Below, in pieces: positions 9,447-18,114 of a DNA stretch of 64,000 bases. Source of the DNA: Leptospira_A soteropolitanensis (lineage in GTDB: Bacteria; Spirochaetota; Leptospiria; Leptospirales; Leptospiraceae). Position numbers and translations under genes: made by a program. The notes under the pieces are model-generated. The model worked only from the letters and a program-made list of their open reading frames with translations. It ran no database searches and was not told the origin of the DNA. Location of the stretch: assembly GCF_026151335.1 (NCBI RefSeq), contig NZ_JAMQPP010000004.1. One strand, written 5' to 3'. The first letter of the stretch is position 1, and the number at the start of each line of letters is the position of its first letter.

Positions 9447-10682
9447 TTATGGTTTTACCATTTTATAAATGGTTCCTGATTGGTAATCTGCCACAAAAAT
9501 TTCCCCATCATTGTCCCGTCCAAATGTGGGAATGAGTAAGTTCCATTTTCCAAGAGCGATCGTTTCTGTGACCTTGGTATTTTCTCCAGGTTTTGGCACA
9601 GGGATGGCCCATATTTTACCTTGGATAAAATCTCCAAAAACATACATTCCTTTTAAATCAGGAATGGCAGATCCCGTGTAAACGTATCCACCTGTGATGG
9701 ATTGACCTTCGTCTCTGCCATATTCATAAAAAGGAGGTTCGTATAGTGCCGTATTACAACCGTCAGTAAAACAATGAAAACCTTCGGTTTGGTTCCAACC
9801 ATAGTTTTTACCGGATAAAATGATATCCACTTCTTCGTATGCATCTTGTCCCACATCAGCAACAAGCAAACGTCCGTCAGGCGAAAAACTCATCCGCCAA
9901 GGATTTCGAATCCCATAAGCAAACGTTTCCGGAGCAAATCCCGCTTTTCCAACAAAAGGATTATCGGAAGGGACGGAATACGTTTTTTTTAAGTTTGGAT
10001 CTGGTATGGGACTAATTCTTAAAATAGAACCAAGAAGAGTATTGGGATTTTGTCCGTTGTTTTTCGGATCAGCTCTCCAACCGCCATCCCCAAGCCCAAT
10101 GTATAAATGTCCATCTGGGCCAAATGCCAACTGCCCTCCATTGTGGTTAGGATAAGGTTGCTCCACTTGCAATAACACCCGTTCGTTTGTAAGTTTCATG
10201 CTATCGAAATCGGTTGGATTTTCTACTACCCATTCGGAAACGATGGTGACATCTTTACTGCCAATTGACTTTACATAGTTTGTGTATAACTTTGGTTGTT
10301 TGGGAAATTTAGGATGAAAGGTGAGGCCAAGTAAACCCTCTTCGCTGTCTGTGATCACAGGAAATTTCGCAAGCACCCTACTTGTTTTTTTCTCCCTATG
10401 AAAAAGTATCATATCCCCTGTTTTTTCCAGTGCGAATAAAAAGGGACTGTCACCCGGTGGGAACTGGATGTCTGTTGGCTCTTTTACCTTCACCACTTCT
10501 TGTAAGGAAATAGCAACTTGTTTGCGACTGGAATCGACACCGATAAAAAGAGGTTTGGATCCGAGCACCTGGCCATCGGTTTCATACTTTTTATTGTAAT
10601 TTTTCATTACACCGCGAATCAAATCGTCGCAAGAAAAAGTCATGGAAAGAAAGGAAAACAAAACAAAGATTTGGATTTTCAT
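9447..10682 (-). CDS. PQQ-dependent sugar dehydrogenase-like beta-propeller lipoprotein
   Basis: 411 residues from the ATG at 10682; the frame opens earlier, but only this start places a signal peptide at the N-terminus, ending in lipobox LSMTFSC. The rest is a six-bladed propeller of the soluble glucose dehydrogenase type, with the motif NHNGGQLAFGPDGHLYIGLG (active-site His) and later GIRNPWRMSF and VADVGQDAYEEVD. The family oxidises aldose sugars with PQQ and calcium. I see no PQQ synthesis genes here, so cofactor supply and true substrate are uncertain. Divergent from the TMEM220-like gene. Confidence 0.85.
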   Translation of the reverse strand: MKIQIFVLFSFLSMTFSCDDLIRGVMKNYNKKYETDGQVLGSKPLFIGVDSSRKQVAISLQEVVKVKEPTDIQFPPGDSPFLFALEKTGDMILFHREKKTSRVLAKFPVITDSEEGLLGLTFHPKFPKQPKLYTNYVKSIGSKDVTIVSEWVVENPTDFDSMKLTNERVLLQVEQPYPNHNGGQLAFGPDGHLYIGLGDGGWRADPKNNGQNPNTLLGSILRISPIPDPNLKKTYSVPSDNPFVGKAGFAPETFAYGIRNPWRMSFSPDGRLLVADVGQDAYEEVDIILSGKNYGWNQTEGFHCFTDGCNTALYEPPFYEYGRDEGQSITGGYVYTGSAIPDLKGMYVFGDFIQGKIWAIPVPKPGENTKVTETIALGKWNLLIPTFGRDNDGEIFVADYQSGTIYKMVKP

Positions 10683-10754
10683 ACTACTAAAGGTTCCCTC
10701 ATTAAGATAATTGGCTTGGATTTCTCTCCGCAATCAAAAAACTTAACCGCATCT

Positions 10755-11057
10755 ATGAAACTCTTTCGAATCCTTTGTATTCCCGTTTTTCTCTACTTTG
10801 CTTATTTGCAATTGAACGATCCTGATCCTTACCTTTGGTTTCCCATTTATGCGTTTGTGGCGCTCATCGCCCTTGCCAGTTTGTTTTACCCCGTTCCCAA
10901 GTTTGTGGGATGGATTCTCATACCCATTTATCTTGTTTTAGCAGGATATTATTTTGCTCACAGCCCGTATTTTGGGATGGAAGTGGAAGAAGTGAGAGAA
11001 TTTTTGGGATTACTGATTGCTAGTGCAGCGGTAGCACTTCTCGTTTTTAAGAAATAA
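10755..11057 (+). CDS. TMEM220-like small membrane protein
   Basis: 100 residues from the ATG at 10755. Four hydrophobic segments fill the chain. The signature LQLNDPDPYLWFPIY between the first two matches the TMEM220 family of unknown function, found in bacteria and animals. The open frame extends 79 codons upstream, but that part runs antisense through the sugar dehydrogenase gene and looks like chance. No strong ribosome site is visible. Stands alone; role unknown. Confidence 0.75.
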   Translation: MKLFRILCIPVFLYFAYLQLNDPDPYLWFPIYAFVALIALASLFYPVPKFVGWILIPIYLVLAGYYFAHSPYFGMEVEEVREFLGLLIASAAVALLVFKK

Positions 11058-11146
11058 AAACCATTCGGTTTCCAACTTTACCGGTAGTTCTTTTTCCTTT
11101 GTGAAAGGAACGGGAAGAAATACAAAAAGGGATCTAAGAGAAAATG

Positions 11147-11174
11147 GATTGCCGAAATTTATTTTTCGGCAATC
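11147..11174 (-). terminator. Perfect 11-bp hairpin around the sufB stop codon, probable terminator
   Basis: Arms GATTGCCGAAA and TTTCGGCAATC (11147-11157 and 11164-11174) pair perfectly around a six-base loop that contains the sufB TAA. A weak T-rich tract (CATTTTCTCTT) follows on the minus strand. Probably ends the sufB transcript or protects its 3' end. Confidence 0.6.
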
Positions 11175-12553
11175 ACCTTTCCATCTTCTAATATCATTTT
11201 GATAAGTTTTGTCATCTCAACAGAATACTCCACATCTAAATGTTTGGTGACCCCTTCACAAAATCCATTGATGATGAGTAACTTCGCATCATCTTCAGAC
11301 ATCCCGCGGGATTGGAGGTAAAACAATTGGTCGTCATCAATTTTGGAGACAGTGGCTTCATAATTCAATGTGCCCTCTTCTCCTGATACATCATTGTAAG
11401 GATATGCATGTGACTGAGAACGGTTATCCATCATCAGTCCATCACATTTGATATGGCTATACGAACCCTTGCTAGATGGTTCAAACTTTACAAGACCGCG
11501 GTAGGAATTGATTCCTCCATCTAAGGCCACACCTTTGGCTAGGATATTAGAACGGGTGTTTTTTCCGACATGGATGATCCGAGCTCCCGTATCTTGCACT
11601 TGCCCACTTCCAGCAAAGGCTAAAGACAAAACATCTCCTGTCGAATGATCCCCTTGTAAAATGATCCCTGGGTATTTGATTGTATTGGCACCGATGTTAC
11701 AATCTGTCCAAGTGATGTGAGCTGCTTCTTCGCAGATCCCCCGTTTCACAGTCCAATTGTACATATTCTTTTTCCAATTTTGAATGGTGGTATAAAAGAT
11801 TTTAGAATTCTTTTTGGCAACAAGCTCTACCACTGCCGTGTGGAAGTTAGTTCCTTTGTCTTGGACAGAAGTACAACCTTCGCTATATTCCAAATGAGCT
11901 CCTTCATCGGCAATGAGAAGTGTGCGTTCATATTGTCCGGAACTAGCAGCTGTTACTTTAAAGTAAGCCTGAAGAGGCATGGGAGTTTTGACTCCCTTAG
12001 GAATATAAGCAAAGGATCCACCGCTAAAAACACAAGAGTTCAGCGCCGAAAACTTATTATCACCAATGGTGACTACAGTTCCCAAATATTCTCGAACCAG
12101 TTCTGGGTATTCCCTGATGGCGGTATCAATGTCACAAAAAAGAATTCCTAAATCAGTGAGTTCTTTTTTGACATTGGCATATATGGTTTCGGAATCGTTC
12201 ATGGTTTCGATTCCGGCAAGGTATTTCCTTTCGTGTTCGGGAATTCCTAATTTTTCAAAACTACGTAGGATTTCGGGATCCACTTCGTCCCAAGATTTTT
12301 TCTTTTTTTGGTTGGAACCTACGTAATGTACATAGTCATCAATATTGATCTGAAATTGCGGAATGAATCCCCAAGTCGGCATTGGTTTCTGTTCATAAAC
12401 TTCAAAAGCCTTTAAACGAAATTCCGCAAGCCAACTTGGTTCATTTTTAATATGGGAAATGGATTCAACAACCTTACGAGTGAGTCCCTTTGGAAAGTTA
12501 TCAGGTTTGTAAAATTCTAAGGAAACCTTGTCTAAGCCAGCTGTTGATTCCAT
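11159..12553 (-). CDS. sufB: Fe-S cluster scaffold subunit SufB
   Basis: 464 residues, full length for SufB, the scaffold of the SUF iron-sulfur assembly machine. Typical stretches are visible: GGSFAYIPKGV, NCHV-like region TDCNIGANTIKYPG, YEATVSKIDDDQLFYL (with the conserved Glu) and INGFCEGV near the C-terminus (conserved Cys region). The ribosome site GGGAG precedes the ATG closely. No sufC or sufD lies nearby, which is unusual since the genes are normally linked. The next upstream gene is ahpC, 35 bases away on the same strand, so oxidative-stress co-expression is possible. A hairpin overlaps the stop. Confidence 0.95.
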   Translation of the reverse strand: MESTAGLDKVSLEFYKPDNFPKGLTRKVVESISHIKNEPSWLAEFRLKAFEVYEQKPMPTWGFIPQFQINIDDYVHYVGSNQKKKKSWDEVDPEILRSFEKLGIPEHERKYLAGIETMNDSETIYANVKKELTDLGILFCDIDTAIREYPELVREYLGTVVTIGDNKFSALNSCVFSGGSFAYIPKGVKTPMPLQAYFKVTAASSGQYERTLLIADEGAHLEYSEGCTSVQDKGTNFHTAVVELVAKKNSKIFYTTIQNWKKNMYNWTVKRGICEEAAHITWTDCNIGANTIKYPGIILQGDHSTGDVLSLAFAGSGQVQDTGARIIHVGKNTRSNILAKGVALDGGINSYRGLVKFEPSSKGSYSHIKCDGLMMDNRSQSHAYPYNDVSGEEGTLNYEATVSKIDDDQLFYLQSRGMSEDDAKLLIINGFCEGVTKHLDVEYSVEMTKLIKMILEDGKVIAEK

Positions 12554-12588
12554 TGTTTCTCCCTTCTCTACTTGTAGAGAATACTAAA

Positions 12589-13182
12589 TTAATTTACAGA
12601 AGCGAAGTAAGCTTTGGATCCAGTAGGATCAGCTTTCATCGTTTTCTTTCCTTCGTCCCAGTTCGCAGGGCAAACTTCACCGTGTTTTTCCACAAATTGG
12701 AAAGCTTTGATCAGGCGAAGAGCTTCTTCAATGTTACGTCCTACTGGTAGGTCGTTAACAGTTGCTTGGCGGATAACTCCCGTTGGATCGATGATAAAAG
12801 TTCCGCGTAACGCAACTCCTGCATCAGGACCAGACTCAATAAGAACTCCAAAAGACTTTGCAATTTCCTTTGTTTTGTCAGCGATGAGTGGGTATTTGAT
12901 CTCTCCAATACCACCTTCTTTTCTGGCAGTTTTTTTCCAAGCTAAGTGTGAAAATTCGCTATCAACAGAAACGCCCAAAACTTCAGCTCCGATCTTTTTA
13001 AAATCTTCGAGTTTTGCATCGTATTCAATAATTTCTGTCGGACATACAAATGTAAAATCGAGTGGATAGAAAAACAGAACCACCCATTTTCCTTTGTAAT
13101 CTGACAATTTGATTTCTTTAAAACTGTCCCCGATGACAGCGGTTGCTTTAAAATCTGGGGCATGTGATGTCACTTGTGGCAT
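12589..13182 (-). CDS. ahpC: AhpC-type 2-Cys peroxiredoxin
   Basis: 197 residues. Peroxidatic Cys47 sits in FVCPTEI and the resolving Cys in EVCPANW, the classical AhpC/Prx1 pair. It reduces hydrogen peroxide and organic peroxides; no AhpF is nearby, so thioredoxin is the likely reductant. The start at 13182 is fixed by AAGGAG seven bases upstream; longer in-frame starts run back into the ABC-F gene. A perfect PerR-like palindrome (13193-13209) overlaps the ribosome-binding region, so peroxide-responsive repression is likely. sufB follows 35 bases downstream on the same strand. Confidence 0.94.
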   Translation of the reverse strand: MPQVTSHAPDFKATAVIGDSFKEIKLSDYKGKWVVLFFYPLDFTFVCPTEIIEYDAKLEDFKKIGAEVLGVSVDSEFSHLAWKKTARKEGGIGEIKYPLIADKTKEIAKSFGVLIESGPDAGVALRGTFIIDPTGVIRQATVNDLPVGRNIEEALRLIKAFQFVEKHGEVCPANWDEGKKTMKADPTGSKAYFASVN

Positions 13183-13192
13183 AAAGTCACTC

Positions 13193-13209
13193 CTTAGAAT
13201 TATTCTAAG
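13193..13209. promoter_or_regulatory. PerR-box-like palindrome at ahpC
   Basis: CTTAGAAT-T-ATTCTAAG is a perfect 17-base palindrome. The inner 15 bases (TTAGAATTATTCTAA) differ from the PerR consensus TTATAATnATTATAA at one symmetric pair only. It lies between the ABC-F stop and the ahpC start and covers part of the ribosome site. On the minus strand TTGTTC and TCTAAT, 18 bases apart, could form a promoter just upstream. Confidence 0.75.
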
Positions 13210-13217
13210 TACAATGA

Positions 13218-14726
13218 TTAGATTCTGTCTAGATGTTTTTGAACAACCGACAAGTTTTCCAAACACCATTCTTCCTTGGCCAATGTTTCTACAAATCTCC
13301 GGTCGTGACTGACCACCACAAGGGCAGAACCAAGTTTGGCCAGAGAAGTTTCTAAAGCTTCCAAAGATTTGAGATCTAAATGGTTAGTGGGTTCGTCTAA
13401 TAAAAGTACCTCTGGACTTTTTTCCAGATGCAGTGCGAGGTAAAGTTTTTTCCCTTCTCCTGGACTGAGAGATTCTGATTCCGAAAACCGTTTGGGATCA
13501 CTCCCTAGTCGGTGAATTCCCGAAAGCACTTTGGCCTTTTTCTCATCCGGCAAATTTTGAAATTCCCAAAGTAAAATGTTTAATTCGTTTTTTGAAAATT
13601 CCTGAGGCAGATACAAATAAGAAATTCCTTTCTCTTGGAAAGTTTTCACTAAATATCTGAGAAGTGTGGACTTACCTGCACCATTGGAGCCTGTGATGGC
13701 AATTTTTGAATCAGGAAGGATTACCAAATGGGAGGCAAGTGACAAAGACAGAATATCCATAGAGAGCGATTCACCATCAAACATAAATAAGGTGCTTCGT
13801 TTAGAAGGAACACTATTCCATAGAATTCCTAAATTTTCTTTTTCTGGAAGTTTGTCCCAAATTTGTTTTTCTTTTAGTTTGGAATGTTCGGTTCTTCTTT
13901 CGATTTGATTTTTCAATCGGCCTGCTTGGCCATCTTTACCAGTCACTCGGGCTAAGTTCTTTTTTTGCCTGCCGTCATGGTCATGAAGATCAAGTCCCTT
14001 CTTGGATCTATGTTTATGAGAGAGACTTGCTTCTTCCCTTCTTCGTTTGAGTTCGGCATCCAGTTTTTTACGTTCCGTTTTTGCAATTTCCCAATTGTGA
14101 ATCCTTTCTTCTGCTTCTCTTTCTATTTCTTTTTTGCCTTCGGAATAATTTCCTGGCCGCTGGGAAAAGAAATTTTTTTCTAAAAATACACAAGAGGTAA
14201 CAATCTCATCTAACAAAGACCTGTCGTGGCTGATGAGGATTCCAATCCCTTGGTAATACAAAATGGCATTTCGAATGATTTGCTCAGTTTTGGAATCCAG
14301 ATGATTTGTGGGTTCATCTAAAATCAATACATCCGAATTTTTTGACAAAGCCATTGCCAAAAGAATCCTTCGTTTTTCACCAAAACTGAGAAACTCATAG
14401 TCCTCTACCGATTGCATTTTGATTTCGAGTAAACTCTTCCAAAATCCGGATTCTTTGGAATCATCGTAAAGAAAATAAGACAGTTCCTCTTCTGACATTT
14501 CGGTTCCTTGCGAAATCGAACAAACAAACTCGTTTCCCAAAACGATCCCTTTGTCAGGAAGGATCTCTCCACAAATGATTTTGGCTAGAGTGGATTTCCC
14601 ACTTCCATTTTTTCCGACAATCCCAGTCCAACCTTTTGCGAAATGTAGGTTCAGATTTTGGAACAGAGGTTCCGACTGAGATTCGTATTGGTATGATACA
14701 TTTTGAATGGTGATATGATGGGACAT
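13218..14726 (-). CDS. ABC-F family ATPase (two ABC domains, no membrane part)
   Basis: 502 residues. Two ATPase domains: Walker A GKNGSGKST and GSNGAGKST, signature motifs LSFGEKRR and LSPGEGKK, and LDEPTNHLD in both. A basic, charged linker rich in Arg, Lys and Glu separates them (about residues 200-300), as in ABC-F proteins that act on the ribosome E site, including antibiotic-protection types. Short total length favours a ribosome-protection or translation-factor role over Uup. Start 14726 has AGGAG eight bases upstream; an in-frame ATG at 14768 also has AGGA six bases upstream, so a 14-residue longer form is possible. An inverted repeat lies just upstream. Confidence 0.88.
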   Translation of the reverse strand: MSHHITIQNVSYQYESQSEPLFQNLNLHFAKGWTGIVGKNGSGKSTLAKIICGEILPDKGIVLGNEFVCSISQGTEMSEEELSYFLYDDSKESGFWKSLLEIKMQSVEDYEFLSFGEKRRILLAMALSKNSDVLILDEPTNHLDSKTEQIIRNAILYYQGIGILISHDRSLLDEIVTSCVFLEKNFFSQRPGNYSEGKKEIEREAEERIHNWEIAKTERKKLDAELKRRREEASLSHKHRSKKGLDLHDHDGRQKKNLARVTGKDGQAGRLKNQIERRTEHSKLKEKQIWDKLPEKENLGILWNSVPSKRSTLFMFDGESLSMDILSLSLASHLVILPDSKIAITGSNGAGKSTLLRYLVKTFQEKGISYLYLPQEFSKNELNILLWEFQNLPDEKKAKVLSGIHRLGSDPKRFSESESLSPGEGKKLYLALHLEKSPEVLLLDEPTNHLDLKSLEALETSLAKLGSALVVVSHDRRFVETLAKEEWCLENLSVVQKHLDRI

Positions 14727-14774
14727 ACGACAAGCTCCTGTTTTTCCAAATAGGGAATAGGTAAGCATGTCTCG

Positions 14775-14791
14775 TCCTAAAGAGATTAGGA
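14775..14791. repeat. Inverted repeat upstream of the ABC-F gene
   Basis: TCCTAA-agaga-TTAGGA, six-base arms and five-base spacer. The AGGA that serves the alternative ABC-F start at 14768 lies in one arm, so a hairpin in the mRNA would hide it. Function unproven. The remainder of 14792-14907 shows no gene. Confidence 0.35.
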
Positions 14792-14907
14792 GAAGTGTGG
14801 ATTTAGTATTTTATTTTGCTTACCTATTTGATTTAAGCCGCAATCTCATGGGAGTGTACCTCTACTACGTTTGTTAGACTGATAAAATATAATAAAGTTG
14901 TCAATAG

Positions 14908-17448
14908 TTATTTCCCTTTGGCCATTAAGAATTTTTCCATAAACTCAGTGATGTCCCGAATGTTACGGTTAATCATCTTACGAAGTTCGGGAGGAATATT
15001 TTGTGATTTGATGACTCGGTAATAGTTCAAAGCATTTTTTAACATCTTACGACGAGCAAACTCTTGAGCCTTCATTAACATTGGTTTGTATTTATAATAG
15101 GAGTATTCCATAATCGAATAATTCTTCGACAAACGGAATGCATGTGGGATCTTTCCAAAGTCATAAGTCAGCGTTAAAAAAGGTGCATCATCGGCTTCGG
15201 GAGGTTTTAGTTCCAAAACCCCGTGGATGATTTTTTCTGGTTCCTCTTCTGTGGCTTTTTCTGCCATCTCATCCAGAGGGATGGGAGATTCTTCCTCGGC
15301 AATTTCCCCTAGGTTTCCATCGACAATTTCAATTTCAGGAGCTTCTGCATCCTCAAAGGAAGGCCCTTCCTCTTCTTCTGGTAATCCAGCCTCTTCTCTC
15401 TTTTTTCGTTCTCGAAAGACTTCATCAGCGTCGGGAAGACCAATCCTTAAATCTTCACTAGTAAGCGGACGGTTTGTGAGTTCCACCTGGATTGGTACAT
15501 CTGTTTCAATGATGGTTTCAGATTTATTGGAATCCGCTTGTTCTTTGGGCTCAGATTTTGGTTTTATTAATTTATCAGTTTGGGGATCAACAGGATCCGG
15601 GAGTTCTAATTCCTTACGGAGAGAATCAGTTGTTGCCTCCAACCAATTGGGTTCTTCCTCTAACGAACGTTCATGGGGATGAAGTTGCGGTTCTTTTTCA
15701 TCTCGACGTAAATCATTCGGATCAGGAAGATTAATTGTTTCAAGTCCCCAATCTTCGGAAAGTTTGAAGTTTGGTTGGTCAGGAAAGTATGGTTTTAGTA
15801 AATCGTTGAGAGAAGTTTCTTCGCCTTGCGCTTCTAGTTCTTTTGCTTTTTTTTCTATTTTCTTTAGCGCTTGGTTTTTTAAAAACTCTTCCCTCTCATG
15901 GAATCGGTCTTTTTTCCTTCGATCTTCCCCTGACCTTCGATCCTTCCTACCGGCAAGATTCGTTCGTCTATCTGGATTTTTCCTTCTTTCTTCTCCAGAC
16001 CTTCGATCAACTAGTGGAAGATCCTTAAACTGTTTCCAGTCGCTCGAGAAAAAAGTATCTTCTGGAAGATCAAGTTCAGATACATCTTTTTTTGAAATTT
16101 GATCAGCTAGCGCTTGTAAATCGATAGGTTTTTTAGGAAATCCAGCTTGACCAGGACTTCCAGAAACTCCGGGCAATCCGGGTTGGCCCTGTATATCAGG
16201 AGGAACATAAAAAGGTCCCACAATTCCTGAACCTGGCGGTGCCATAGGAGTCCCAGGGAGAGCGCCAGCAAGACCACCGCTCGTCAAACCTTGGTTTAAC
16301 GATTGTAAGAGTTGGTCTTGGTTTTGGATGACTTTGGGATCAAATCCTGGAGCTTGCGGGGAAGATTGTAGAAATTGATAAACGATGGGATGGACTAACT
16401 GGTTTCCCCCTGCCACATTTTGATTTACTTGAGGAGTGGAAATGGGGGTCTCGACCGGTGGTTTCCCTCCTTGTTGTGGAGTTTCCATCCTATTTGGAGG
16501 GATAATGGGCGCTGGAGATCCAACATTTTGTGAAGGCAGTTGGGGCGATTGAGGGAAGTTAGGCGGTTGCGAACTTTGGGCAAATTGAATGGCCCTTGCA
16601 ATTGATTCTGCAAATAGTTCCGAAACTTCCTTCAATGCAGAAACAAGATCTGTTAAATCTTTGTCAGGTTTTGTTTGTCCGCCGGATTTAGAATCCTTCT
16701 TTTTAGGTTTCTCAACCTTACCAGGTTCCCCTCCTTTTTCCGGTGGAGGGTTATCTTCTAAAAACTCCTCTAAATCCTGAATATTCTTCTTAATTTTTTC
16801 TTTGATCTCTTGGTCAGGAATCCGGTTCCCTGTCCTTTCAAAAATCTCAATCGCTTCTTCGACTTGTTCAGCTTCCACAAGTGCTTCTGCATTAAGAAGT
16901 GGCCTTCTATGAAAGGAATACTTCGAGTTTTTGGAGATGATATCATCGGCAGAAAAACTAATGTCAGGTTTTTCTCTTCTCTGTCTTTCACCGGATGAGG
17001 ATGATTCGGAACTTTCTTCTCCAAACTCACCTAACGGAAGATCGCTGAGAGATTTAGGAGCTTTTTGTTTTTCCCTTCTACCACTCCTTCCTTGTTTTGG
17101 TTCTTTCTCAGAACTTGCAACATCAGACTCATTTTTTTCATAATCATCGTCTGTTTCAAAATCCAATCCTCTTTCCGAAAGAGGTTTTGGTTTAGATTTA
17201 GGTTCTTTAGGATCTGTTTGGAAATTTAATTCCTGCCCCCGACCACCTTTCGTTTGCCTTTCTATTTTGGGTTGTTTTGGTCTCGGTTGTGTTTCTTCAA
17301 TTTCTTCGGCCTGTTTTTGTTTTTGTCTTCGTCTCTGCCTAGGACTTAGATCTTGACTAGGCCGTGTTCCCCCCTCGCTCCCAGCGATCTCCTTGAGGTC
17401 GGCACCTGTGCCGGAAAGACCGAGTAACATCATAAGGGTGGTTAACAT
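14908..17448 (-). CDS. Large, mostly disordered Pro/Glu/Lys-rich protein with two TPR-like end segments
   Basis: 846 residues, no recognised enzyme domain. A short hydrophobic N-terminus (MLTTLMMLLGL) may be a weak membrane anchor. Most of the chain is low complexity: basic RRRQKQK near 40, Gln/Pro-rich at 290-350, a short collagen-like Gly-X-Y run near 416-434, and repeated DRRSGEERR-type units near 479-516. Two helical segments look alike: near 185-232 (EEAIEIFERTGNRIPDQEIK) and at the C-terminus near 795-842 (NALNYYRVIKSQNIPPELRK), each followed by a Asn-Ile-x-Asp-x-x-Glu-Phe helix. They suggest TPR-like capping units. A scaffolding or envelope role is a guess. Single gene. Confidence 0.7.
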   Translation of the reverse strand: MLTTLMMLLGLSGTGADLKEIAGSEGGTRPSQDLSPRQRRRQKQKQAEEIEETQPRPKQPKIERQTKGGRGQELNFQTDPKEPKSKPKPLSERGLDFETDDDYEKNESDVASSEKEPKQGRSGRREKQKAPKSLSDLPLGEFGEESSESSSSGERQRREKPDISFSADDIISKNSKYSFHRRPLLNAEALVEAEQVEEAIEIFERTGNRIPDQEIKEKIKKNIQDLEEFLEDNPPPEKGGEPGKVEKPKKKDSKSGGQTKPDKDLTDLVSALKEVSELFAESIARAIQFAQSSQPPNFPQSPQLPSQNVGSPAPIIPPNRMETPQQGGKPPVETPISTPQVNQNVAGGNQLVHPIVYQFLQSSPQAPGFDPKVIQNQDQLLQSLNQGLTSGGLAGALPGTPMAPPGSGIVGPFYVPPDIQGQPGLPGVSGSPGQAGFPKKPIDLQALADQISKKDVSELDLPEDTFFSSDWKQFKDLPLVDRRSGEERRKNPDRRTNLAGRKDRRSGEDRRKKDRFHEREEFLKNQALKKIEKKAKELEAQGEETSLNDLLKPYFPDQPNFKLSEDWGLETINLPDPNDLRRDEKEPQLHPHERSLEEEPNWLEATTDSLRKELELPDPVDPQTDKLIKPKSEPKEQADSNKSETIIETDVPIQVELTNRPLTSEDLRIGLPDADEVFRERKKREEAGLPEEEEGPSFEDAEAPEIEIVDGNLGEIAEEESPIPLDEMAEKATEEEPEKIIHGVLELKPPEADDAPFLTLTYDFGKIPHAFRLSKNYSIMEYSYYKYKPMLMKAQEFARRKMLKNALNYYRVIKSQNIPPELRKMINRNIRDITEFMEKFLMAKGK

Positions 17449-17610
17449 AAAAGGGTTCTATTCTTTATTTTCGAGGTTTACTATGCAGTAACTTTAGGTA
17501 TAATCAAAGAATATTCAATTTCCTAGCATTTTCCGGGGCATTTTCAGCCAAAATGACCGCAAGTTCTTTTTCTGCTTGACACAAGAGAAATTCTTGCGTT
17601 TCATGGTGGC

Positions 17611-18015
17611 ATGAAATCCGTTGCGAAAAAAAATCTCAGCTTTGCTTCCTCACCGGACAATGCAGACGGGTTGCAGTTAAAAATCACCTTCGACGAAGAC
17701 ACAAAAACTGCCTTCGGTGATTACACCTGCCCCGAAAAATACCAGGGTTTACCAGATCAAATCCACCCAGGGATTATTTCTACCATCTTGGATGAAATCA
17801 TGGTTAAGATCAACGAAGCGATGAATTTCGAAACCACAACAGGTGAACTCACCATTCGTTTTTTGCAACCAGCAAAAGTGAATGAGCCATTACACTTACG
17901 TGGTTGGTTTGTGAAAAAGAATAAAAAAATCATAGAAAACCGTGCTGAAATAGAAAATGAGATCGGCAAAATAGTGGCCCGCGGAAAAGGTAAATATATC
18001 GAAGCTGAAGACTGA
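17611..18015 (+). CDS. PaaI-like hotdog-fold thioesterase
   Basis: 134 residues of the small hotdog family. The helix stretch IHPGIISTILDEIMVKI corresponds to the HGG-type active region (here HPG), and TTGELTIRFLQPAKVNEPL is the typical following strand. These enzymes hydrolyse acyl-CoA thioesters; substrate unknown. The ATG at 17611 has GGTGG just upstream. The stop is four bases before the mature tRNA-Leu, so the two are probably transcribed together and the tRNA cut out of the 3' end of the mRNA. Confidence 0.8.
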   Translation: MKSVAKKNLSFASSPDNADGLQLKITFDEDTKTAFGDYTCPEKYQGLPDQIHPGIISTILDEIMVKINEAMNFETTTGELTIRFLQPAKVNEPLHLRGWFVKKNKKIIENRAEIENEIGKIVARGKGKYIEAED

Positions 18016-18019
18016 TTAT

Positions 18020-18106
18020 GCCGATGTGGTGGAATTGGTAGACGCAGTGGATTCAAAATCCACCGATGGTAACATCATGCCGGTTCGATTCCGGCCATCG
18101 GTACCA
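18020..18106 (+). tRNA. tRNA-Leu (CAA)
   Basis: 87 bases including an encoded CCA (18104-18106). The acceptor GCCGATG pairs with CATCGGT (one G-U at the end). The anticodon stem-loop GTGGA-TTCAAAA-TCCAC reads CAA, decoding UUG. A long variable arm (CGATGGTAACATCATG region) marks it as a class II tRNA. The T loop GGTTCGATTCC is standard. Confidence 0.95.
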
Positions 18107-18114
18107 ACAGTAAT

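Noticed and set aside
10518..10754. 79-codon upstream extension of the TMEM220-like gene
   Set aside because: Lies antisense in the sugar dehydrogenase and has no family similarity; the ATG at 10755 begins the recognised protein.
15227..17143. Ser-rich plus-strand frames opposite the disordered protein
   Set aside because: Composition is the complement of the Glu/Lys/Pro-rich minus-strand gene; no start signals.
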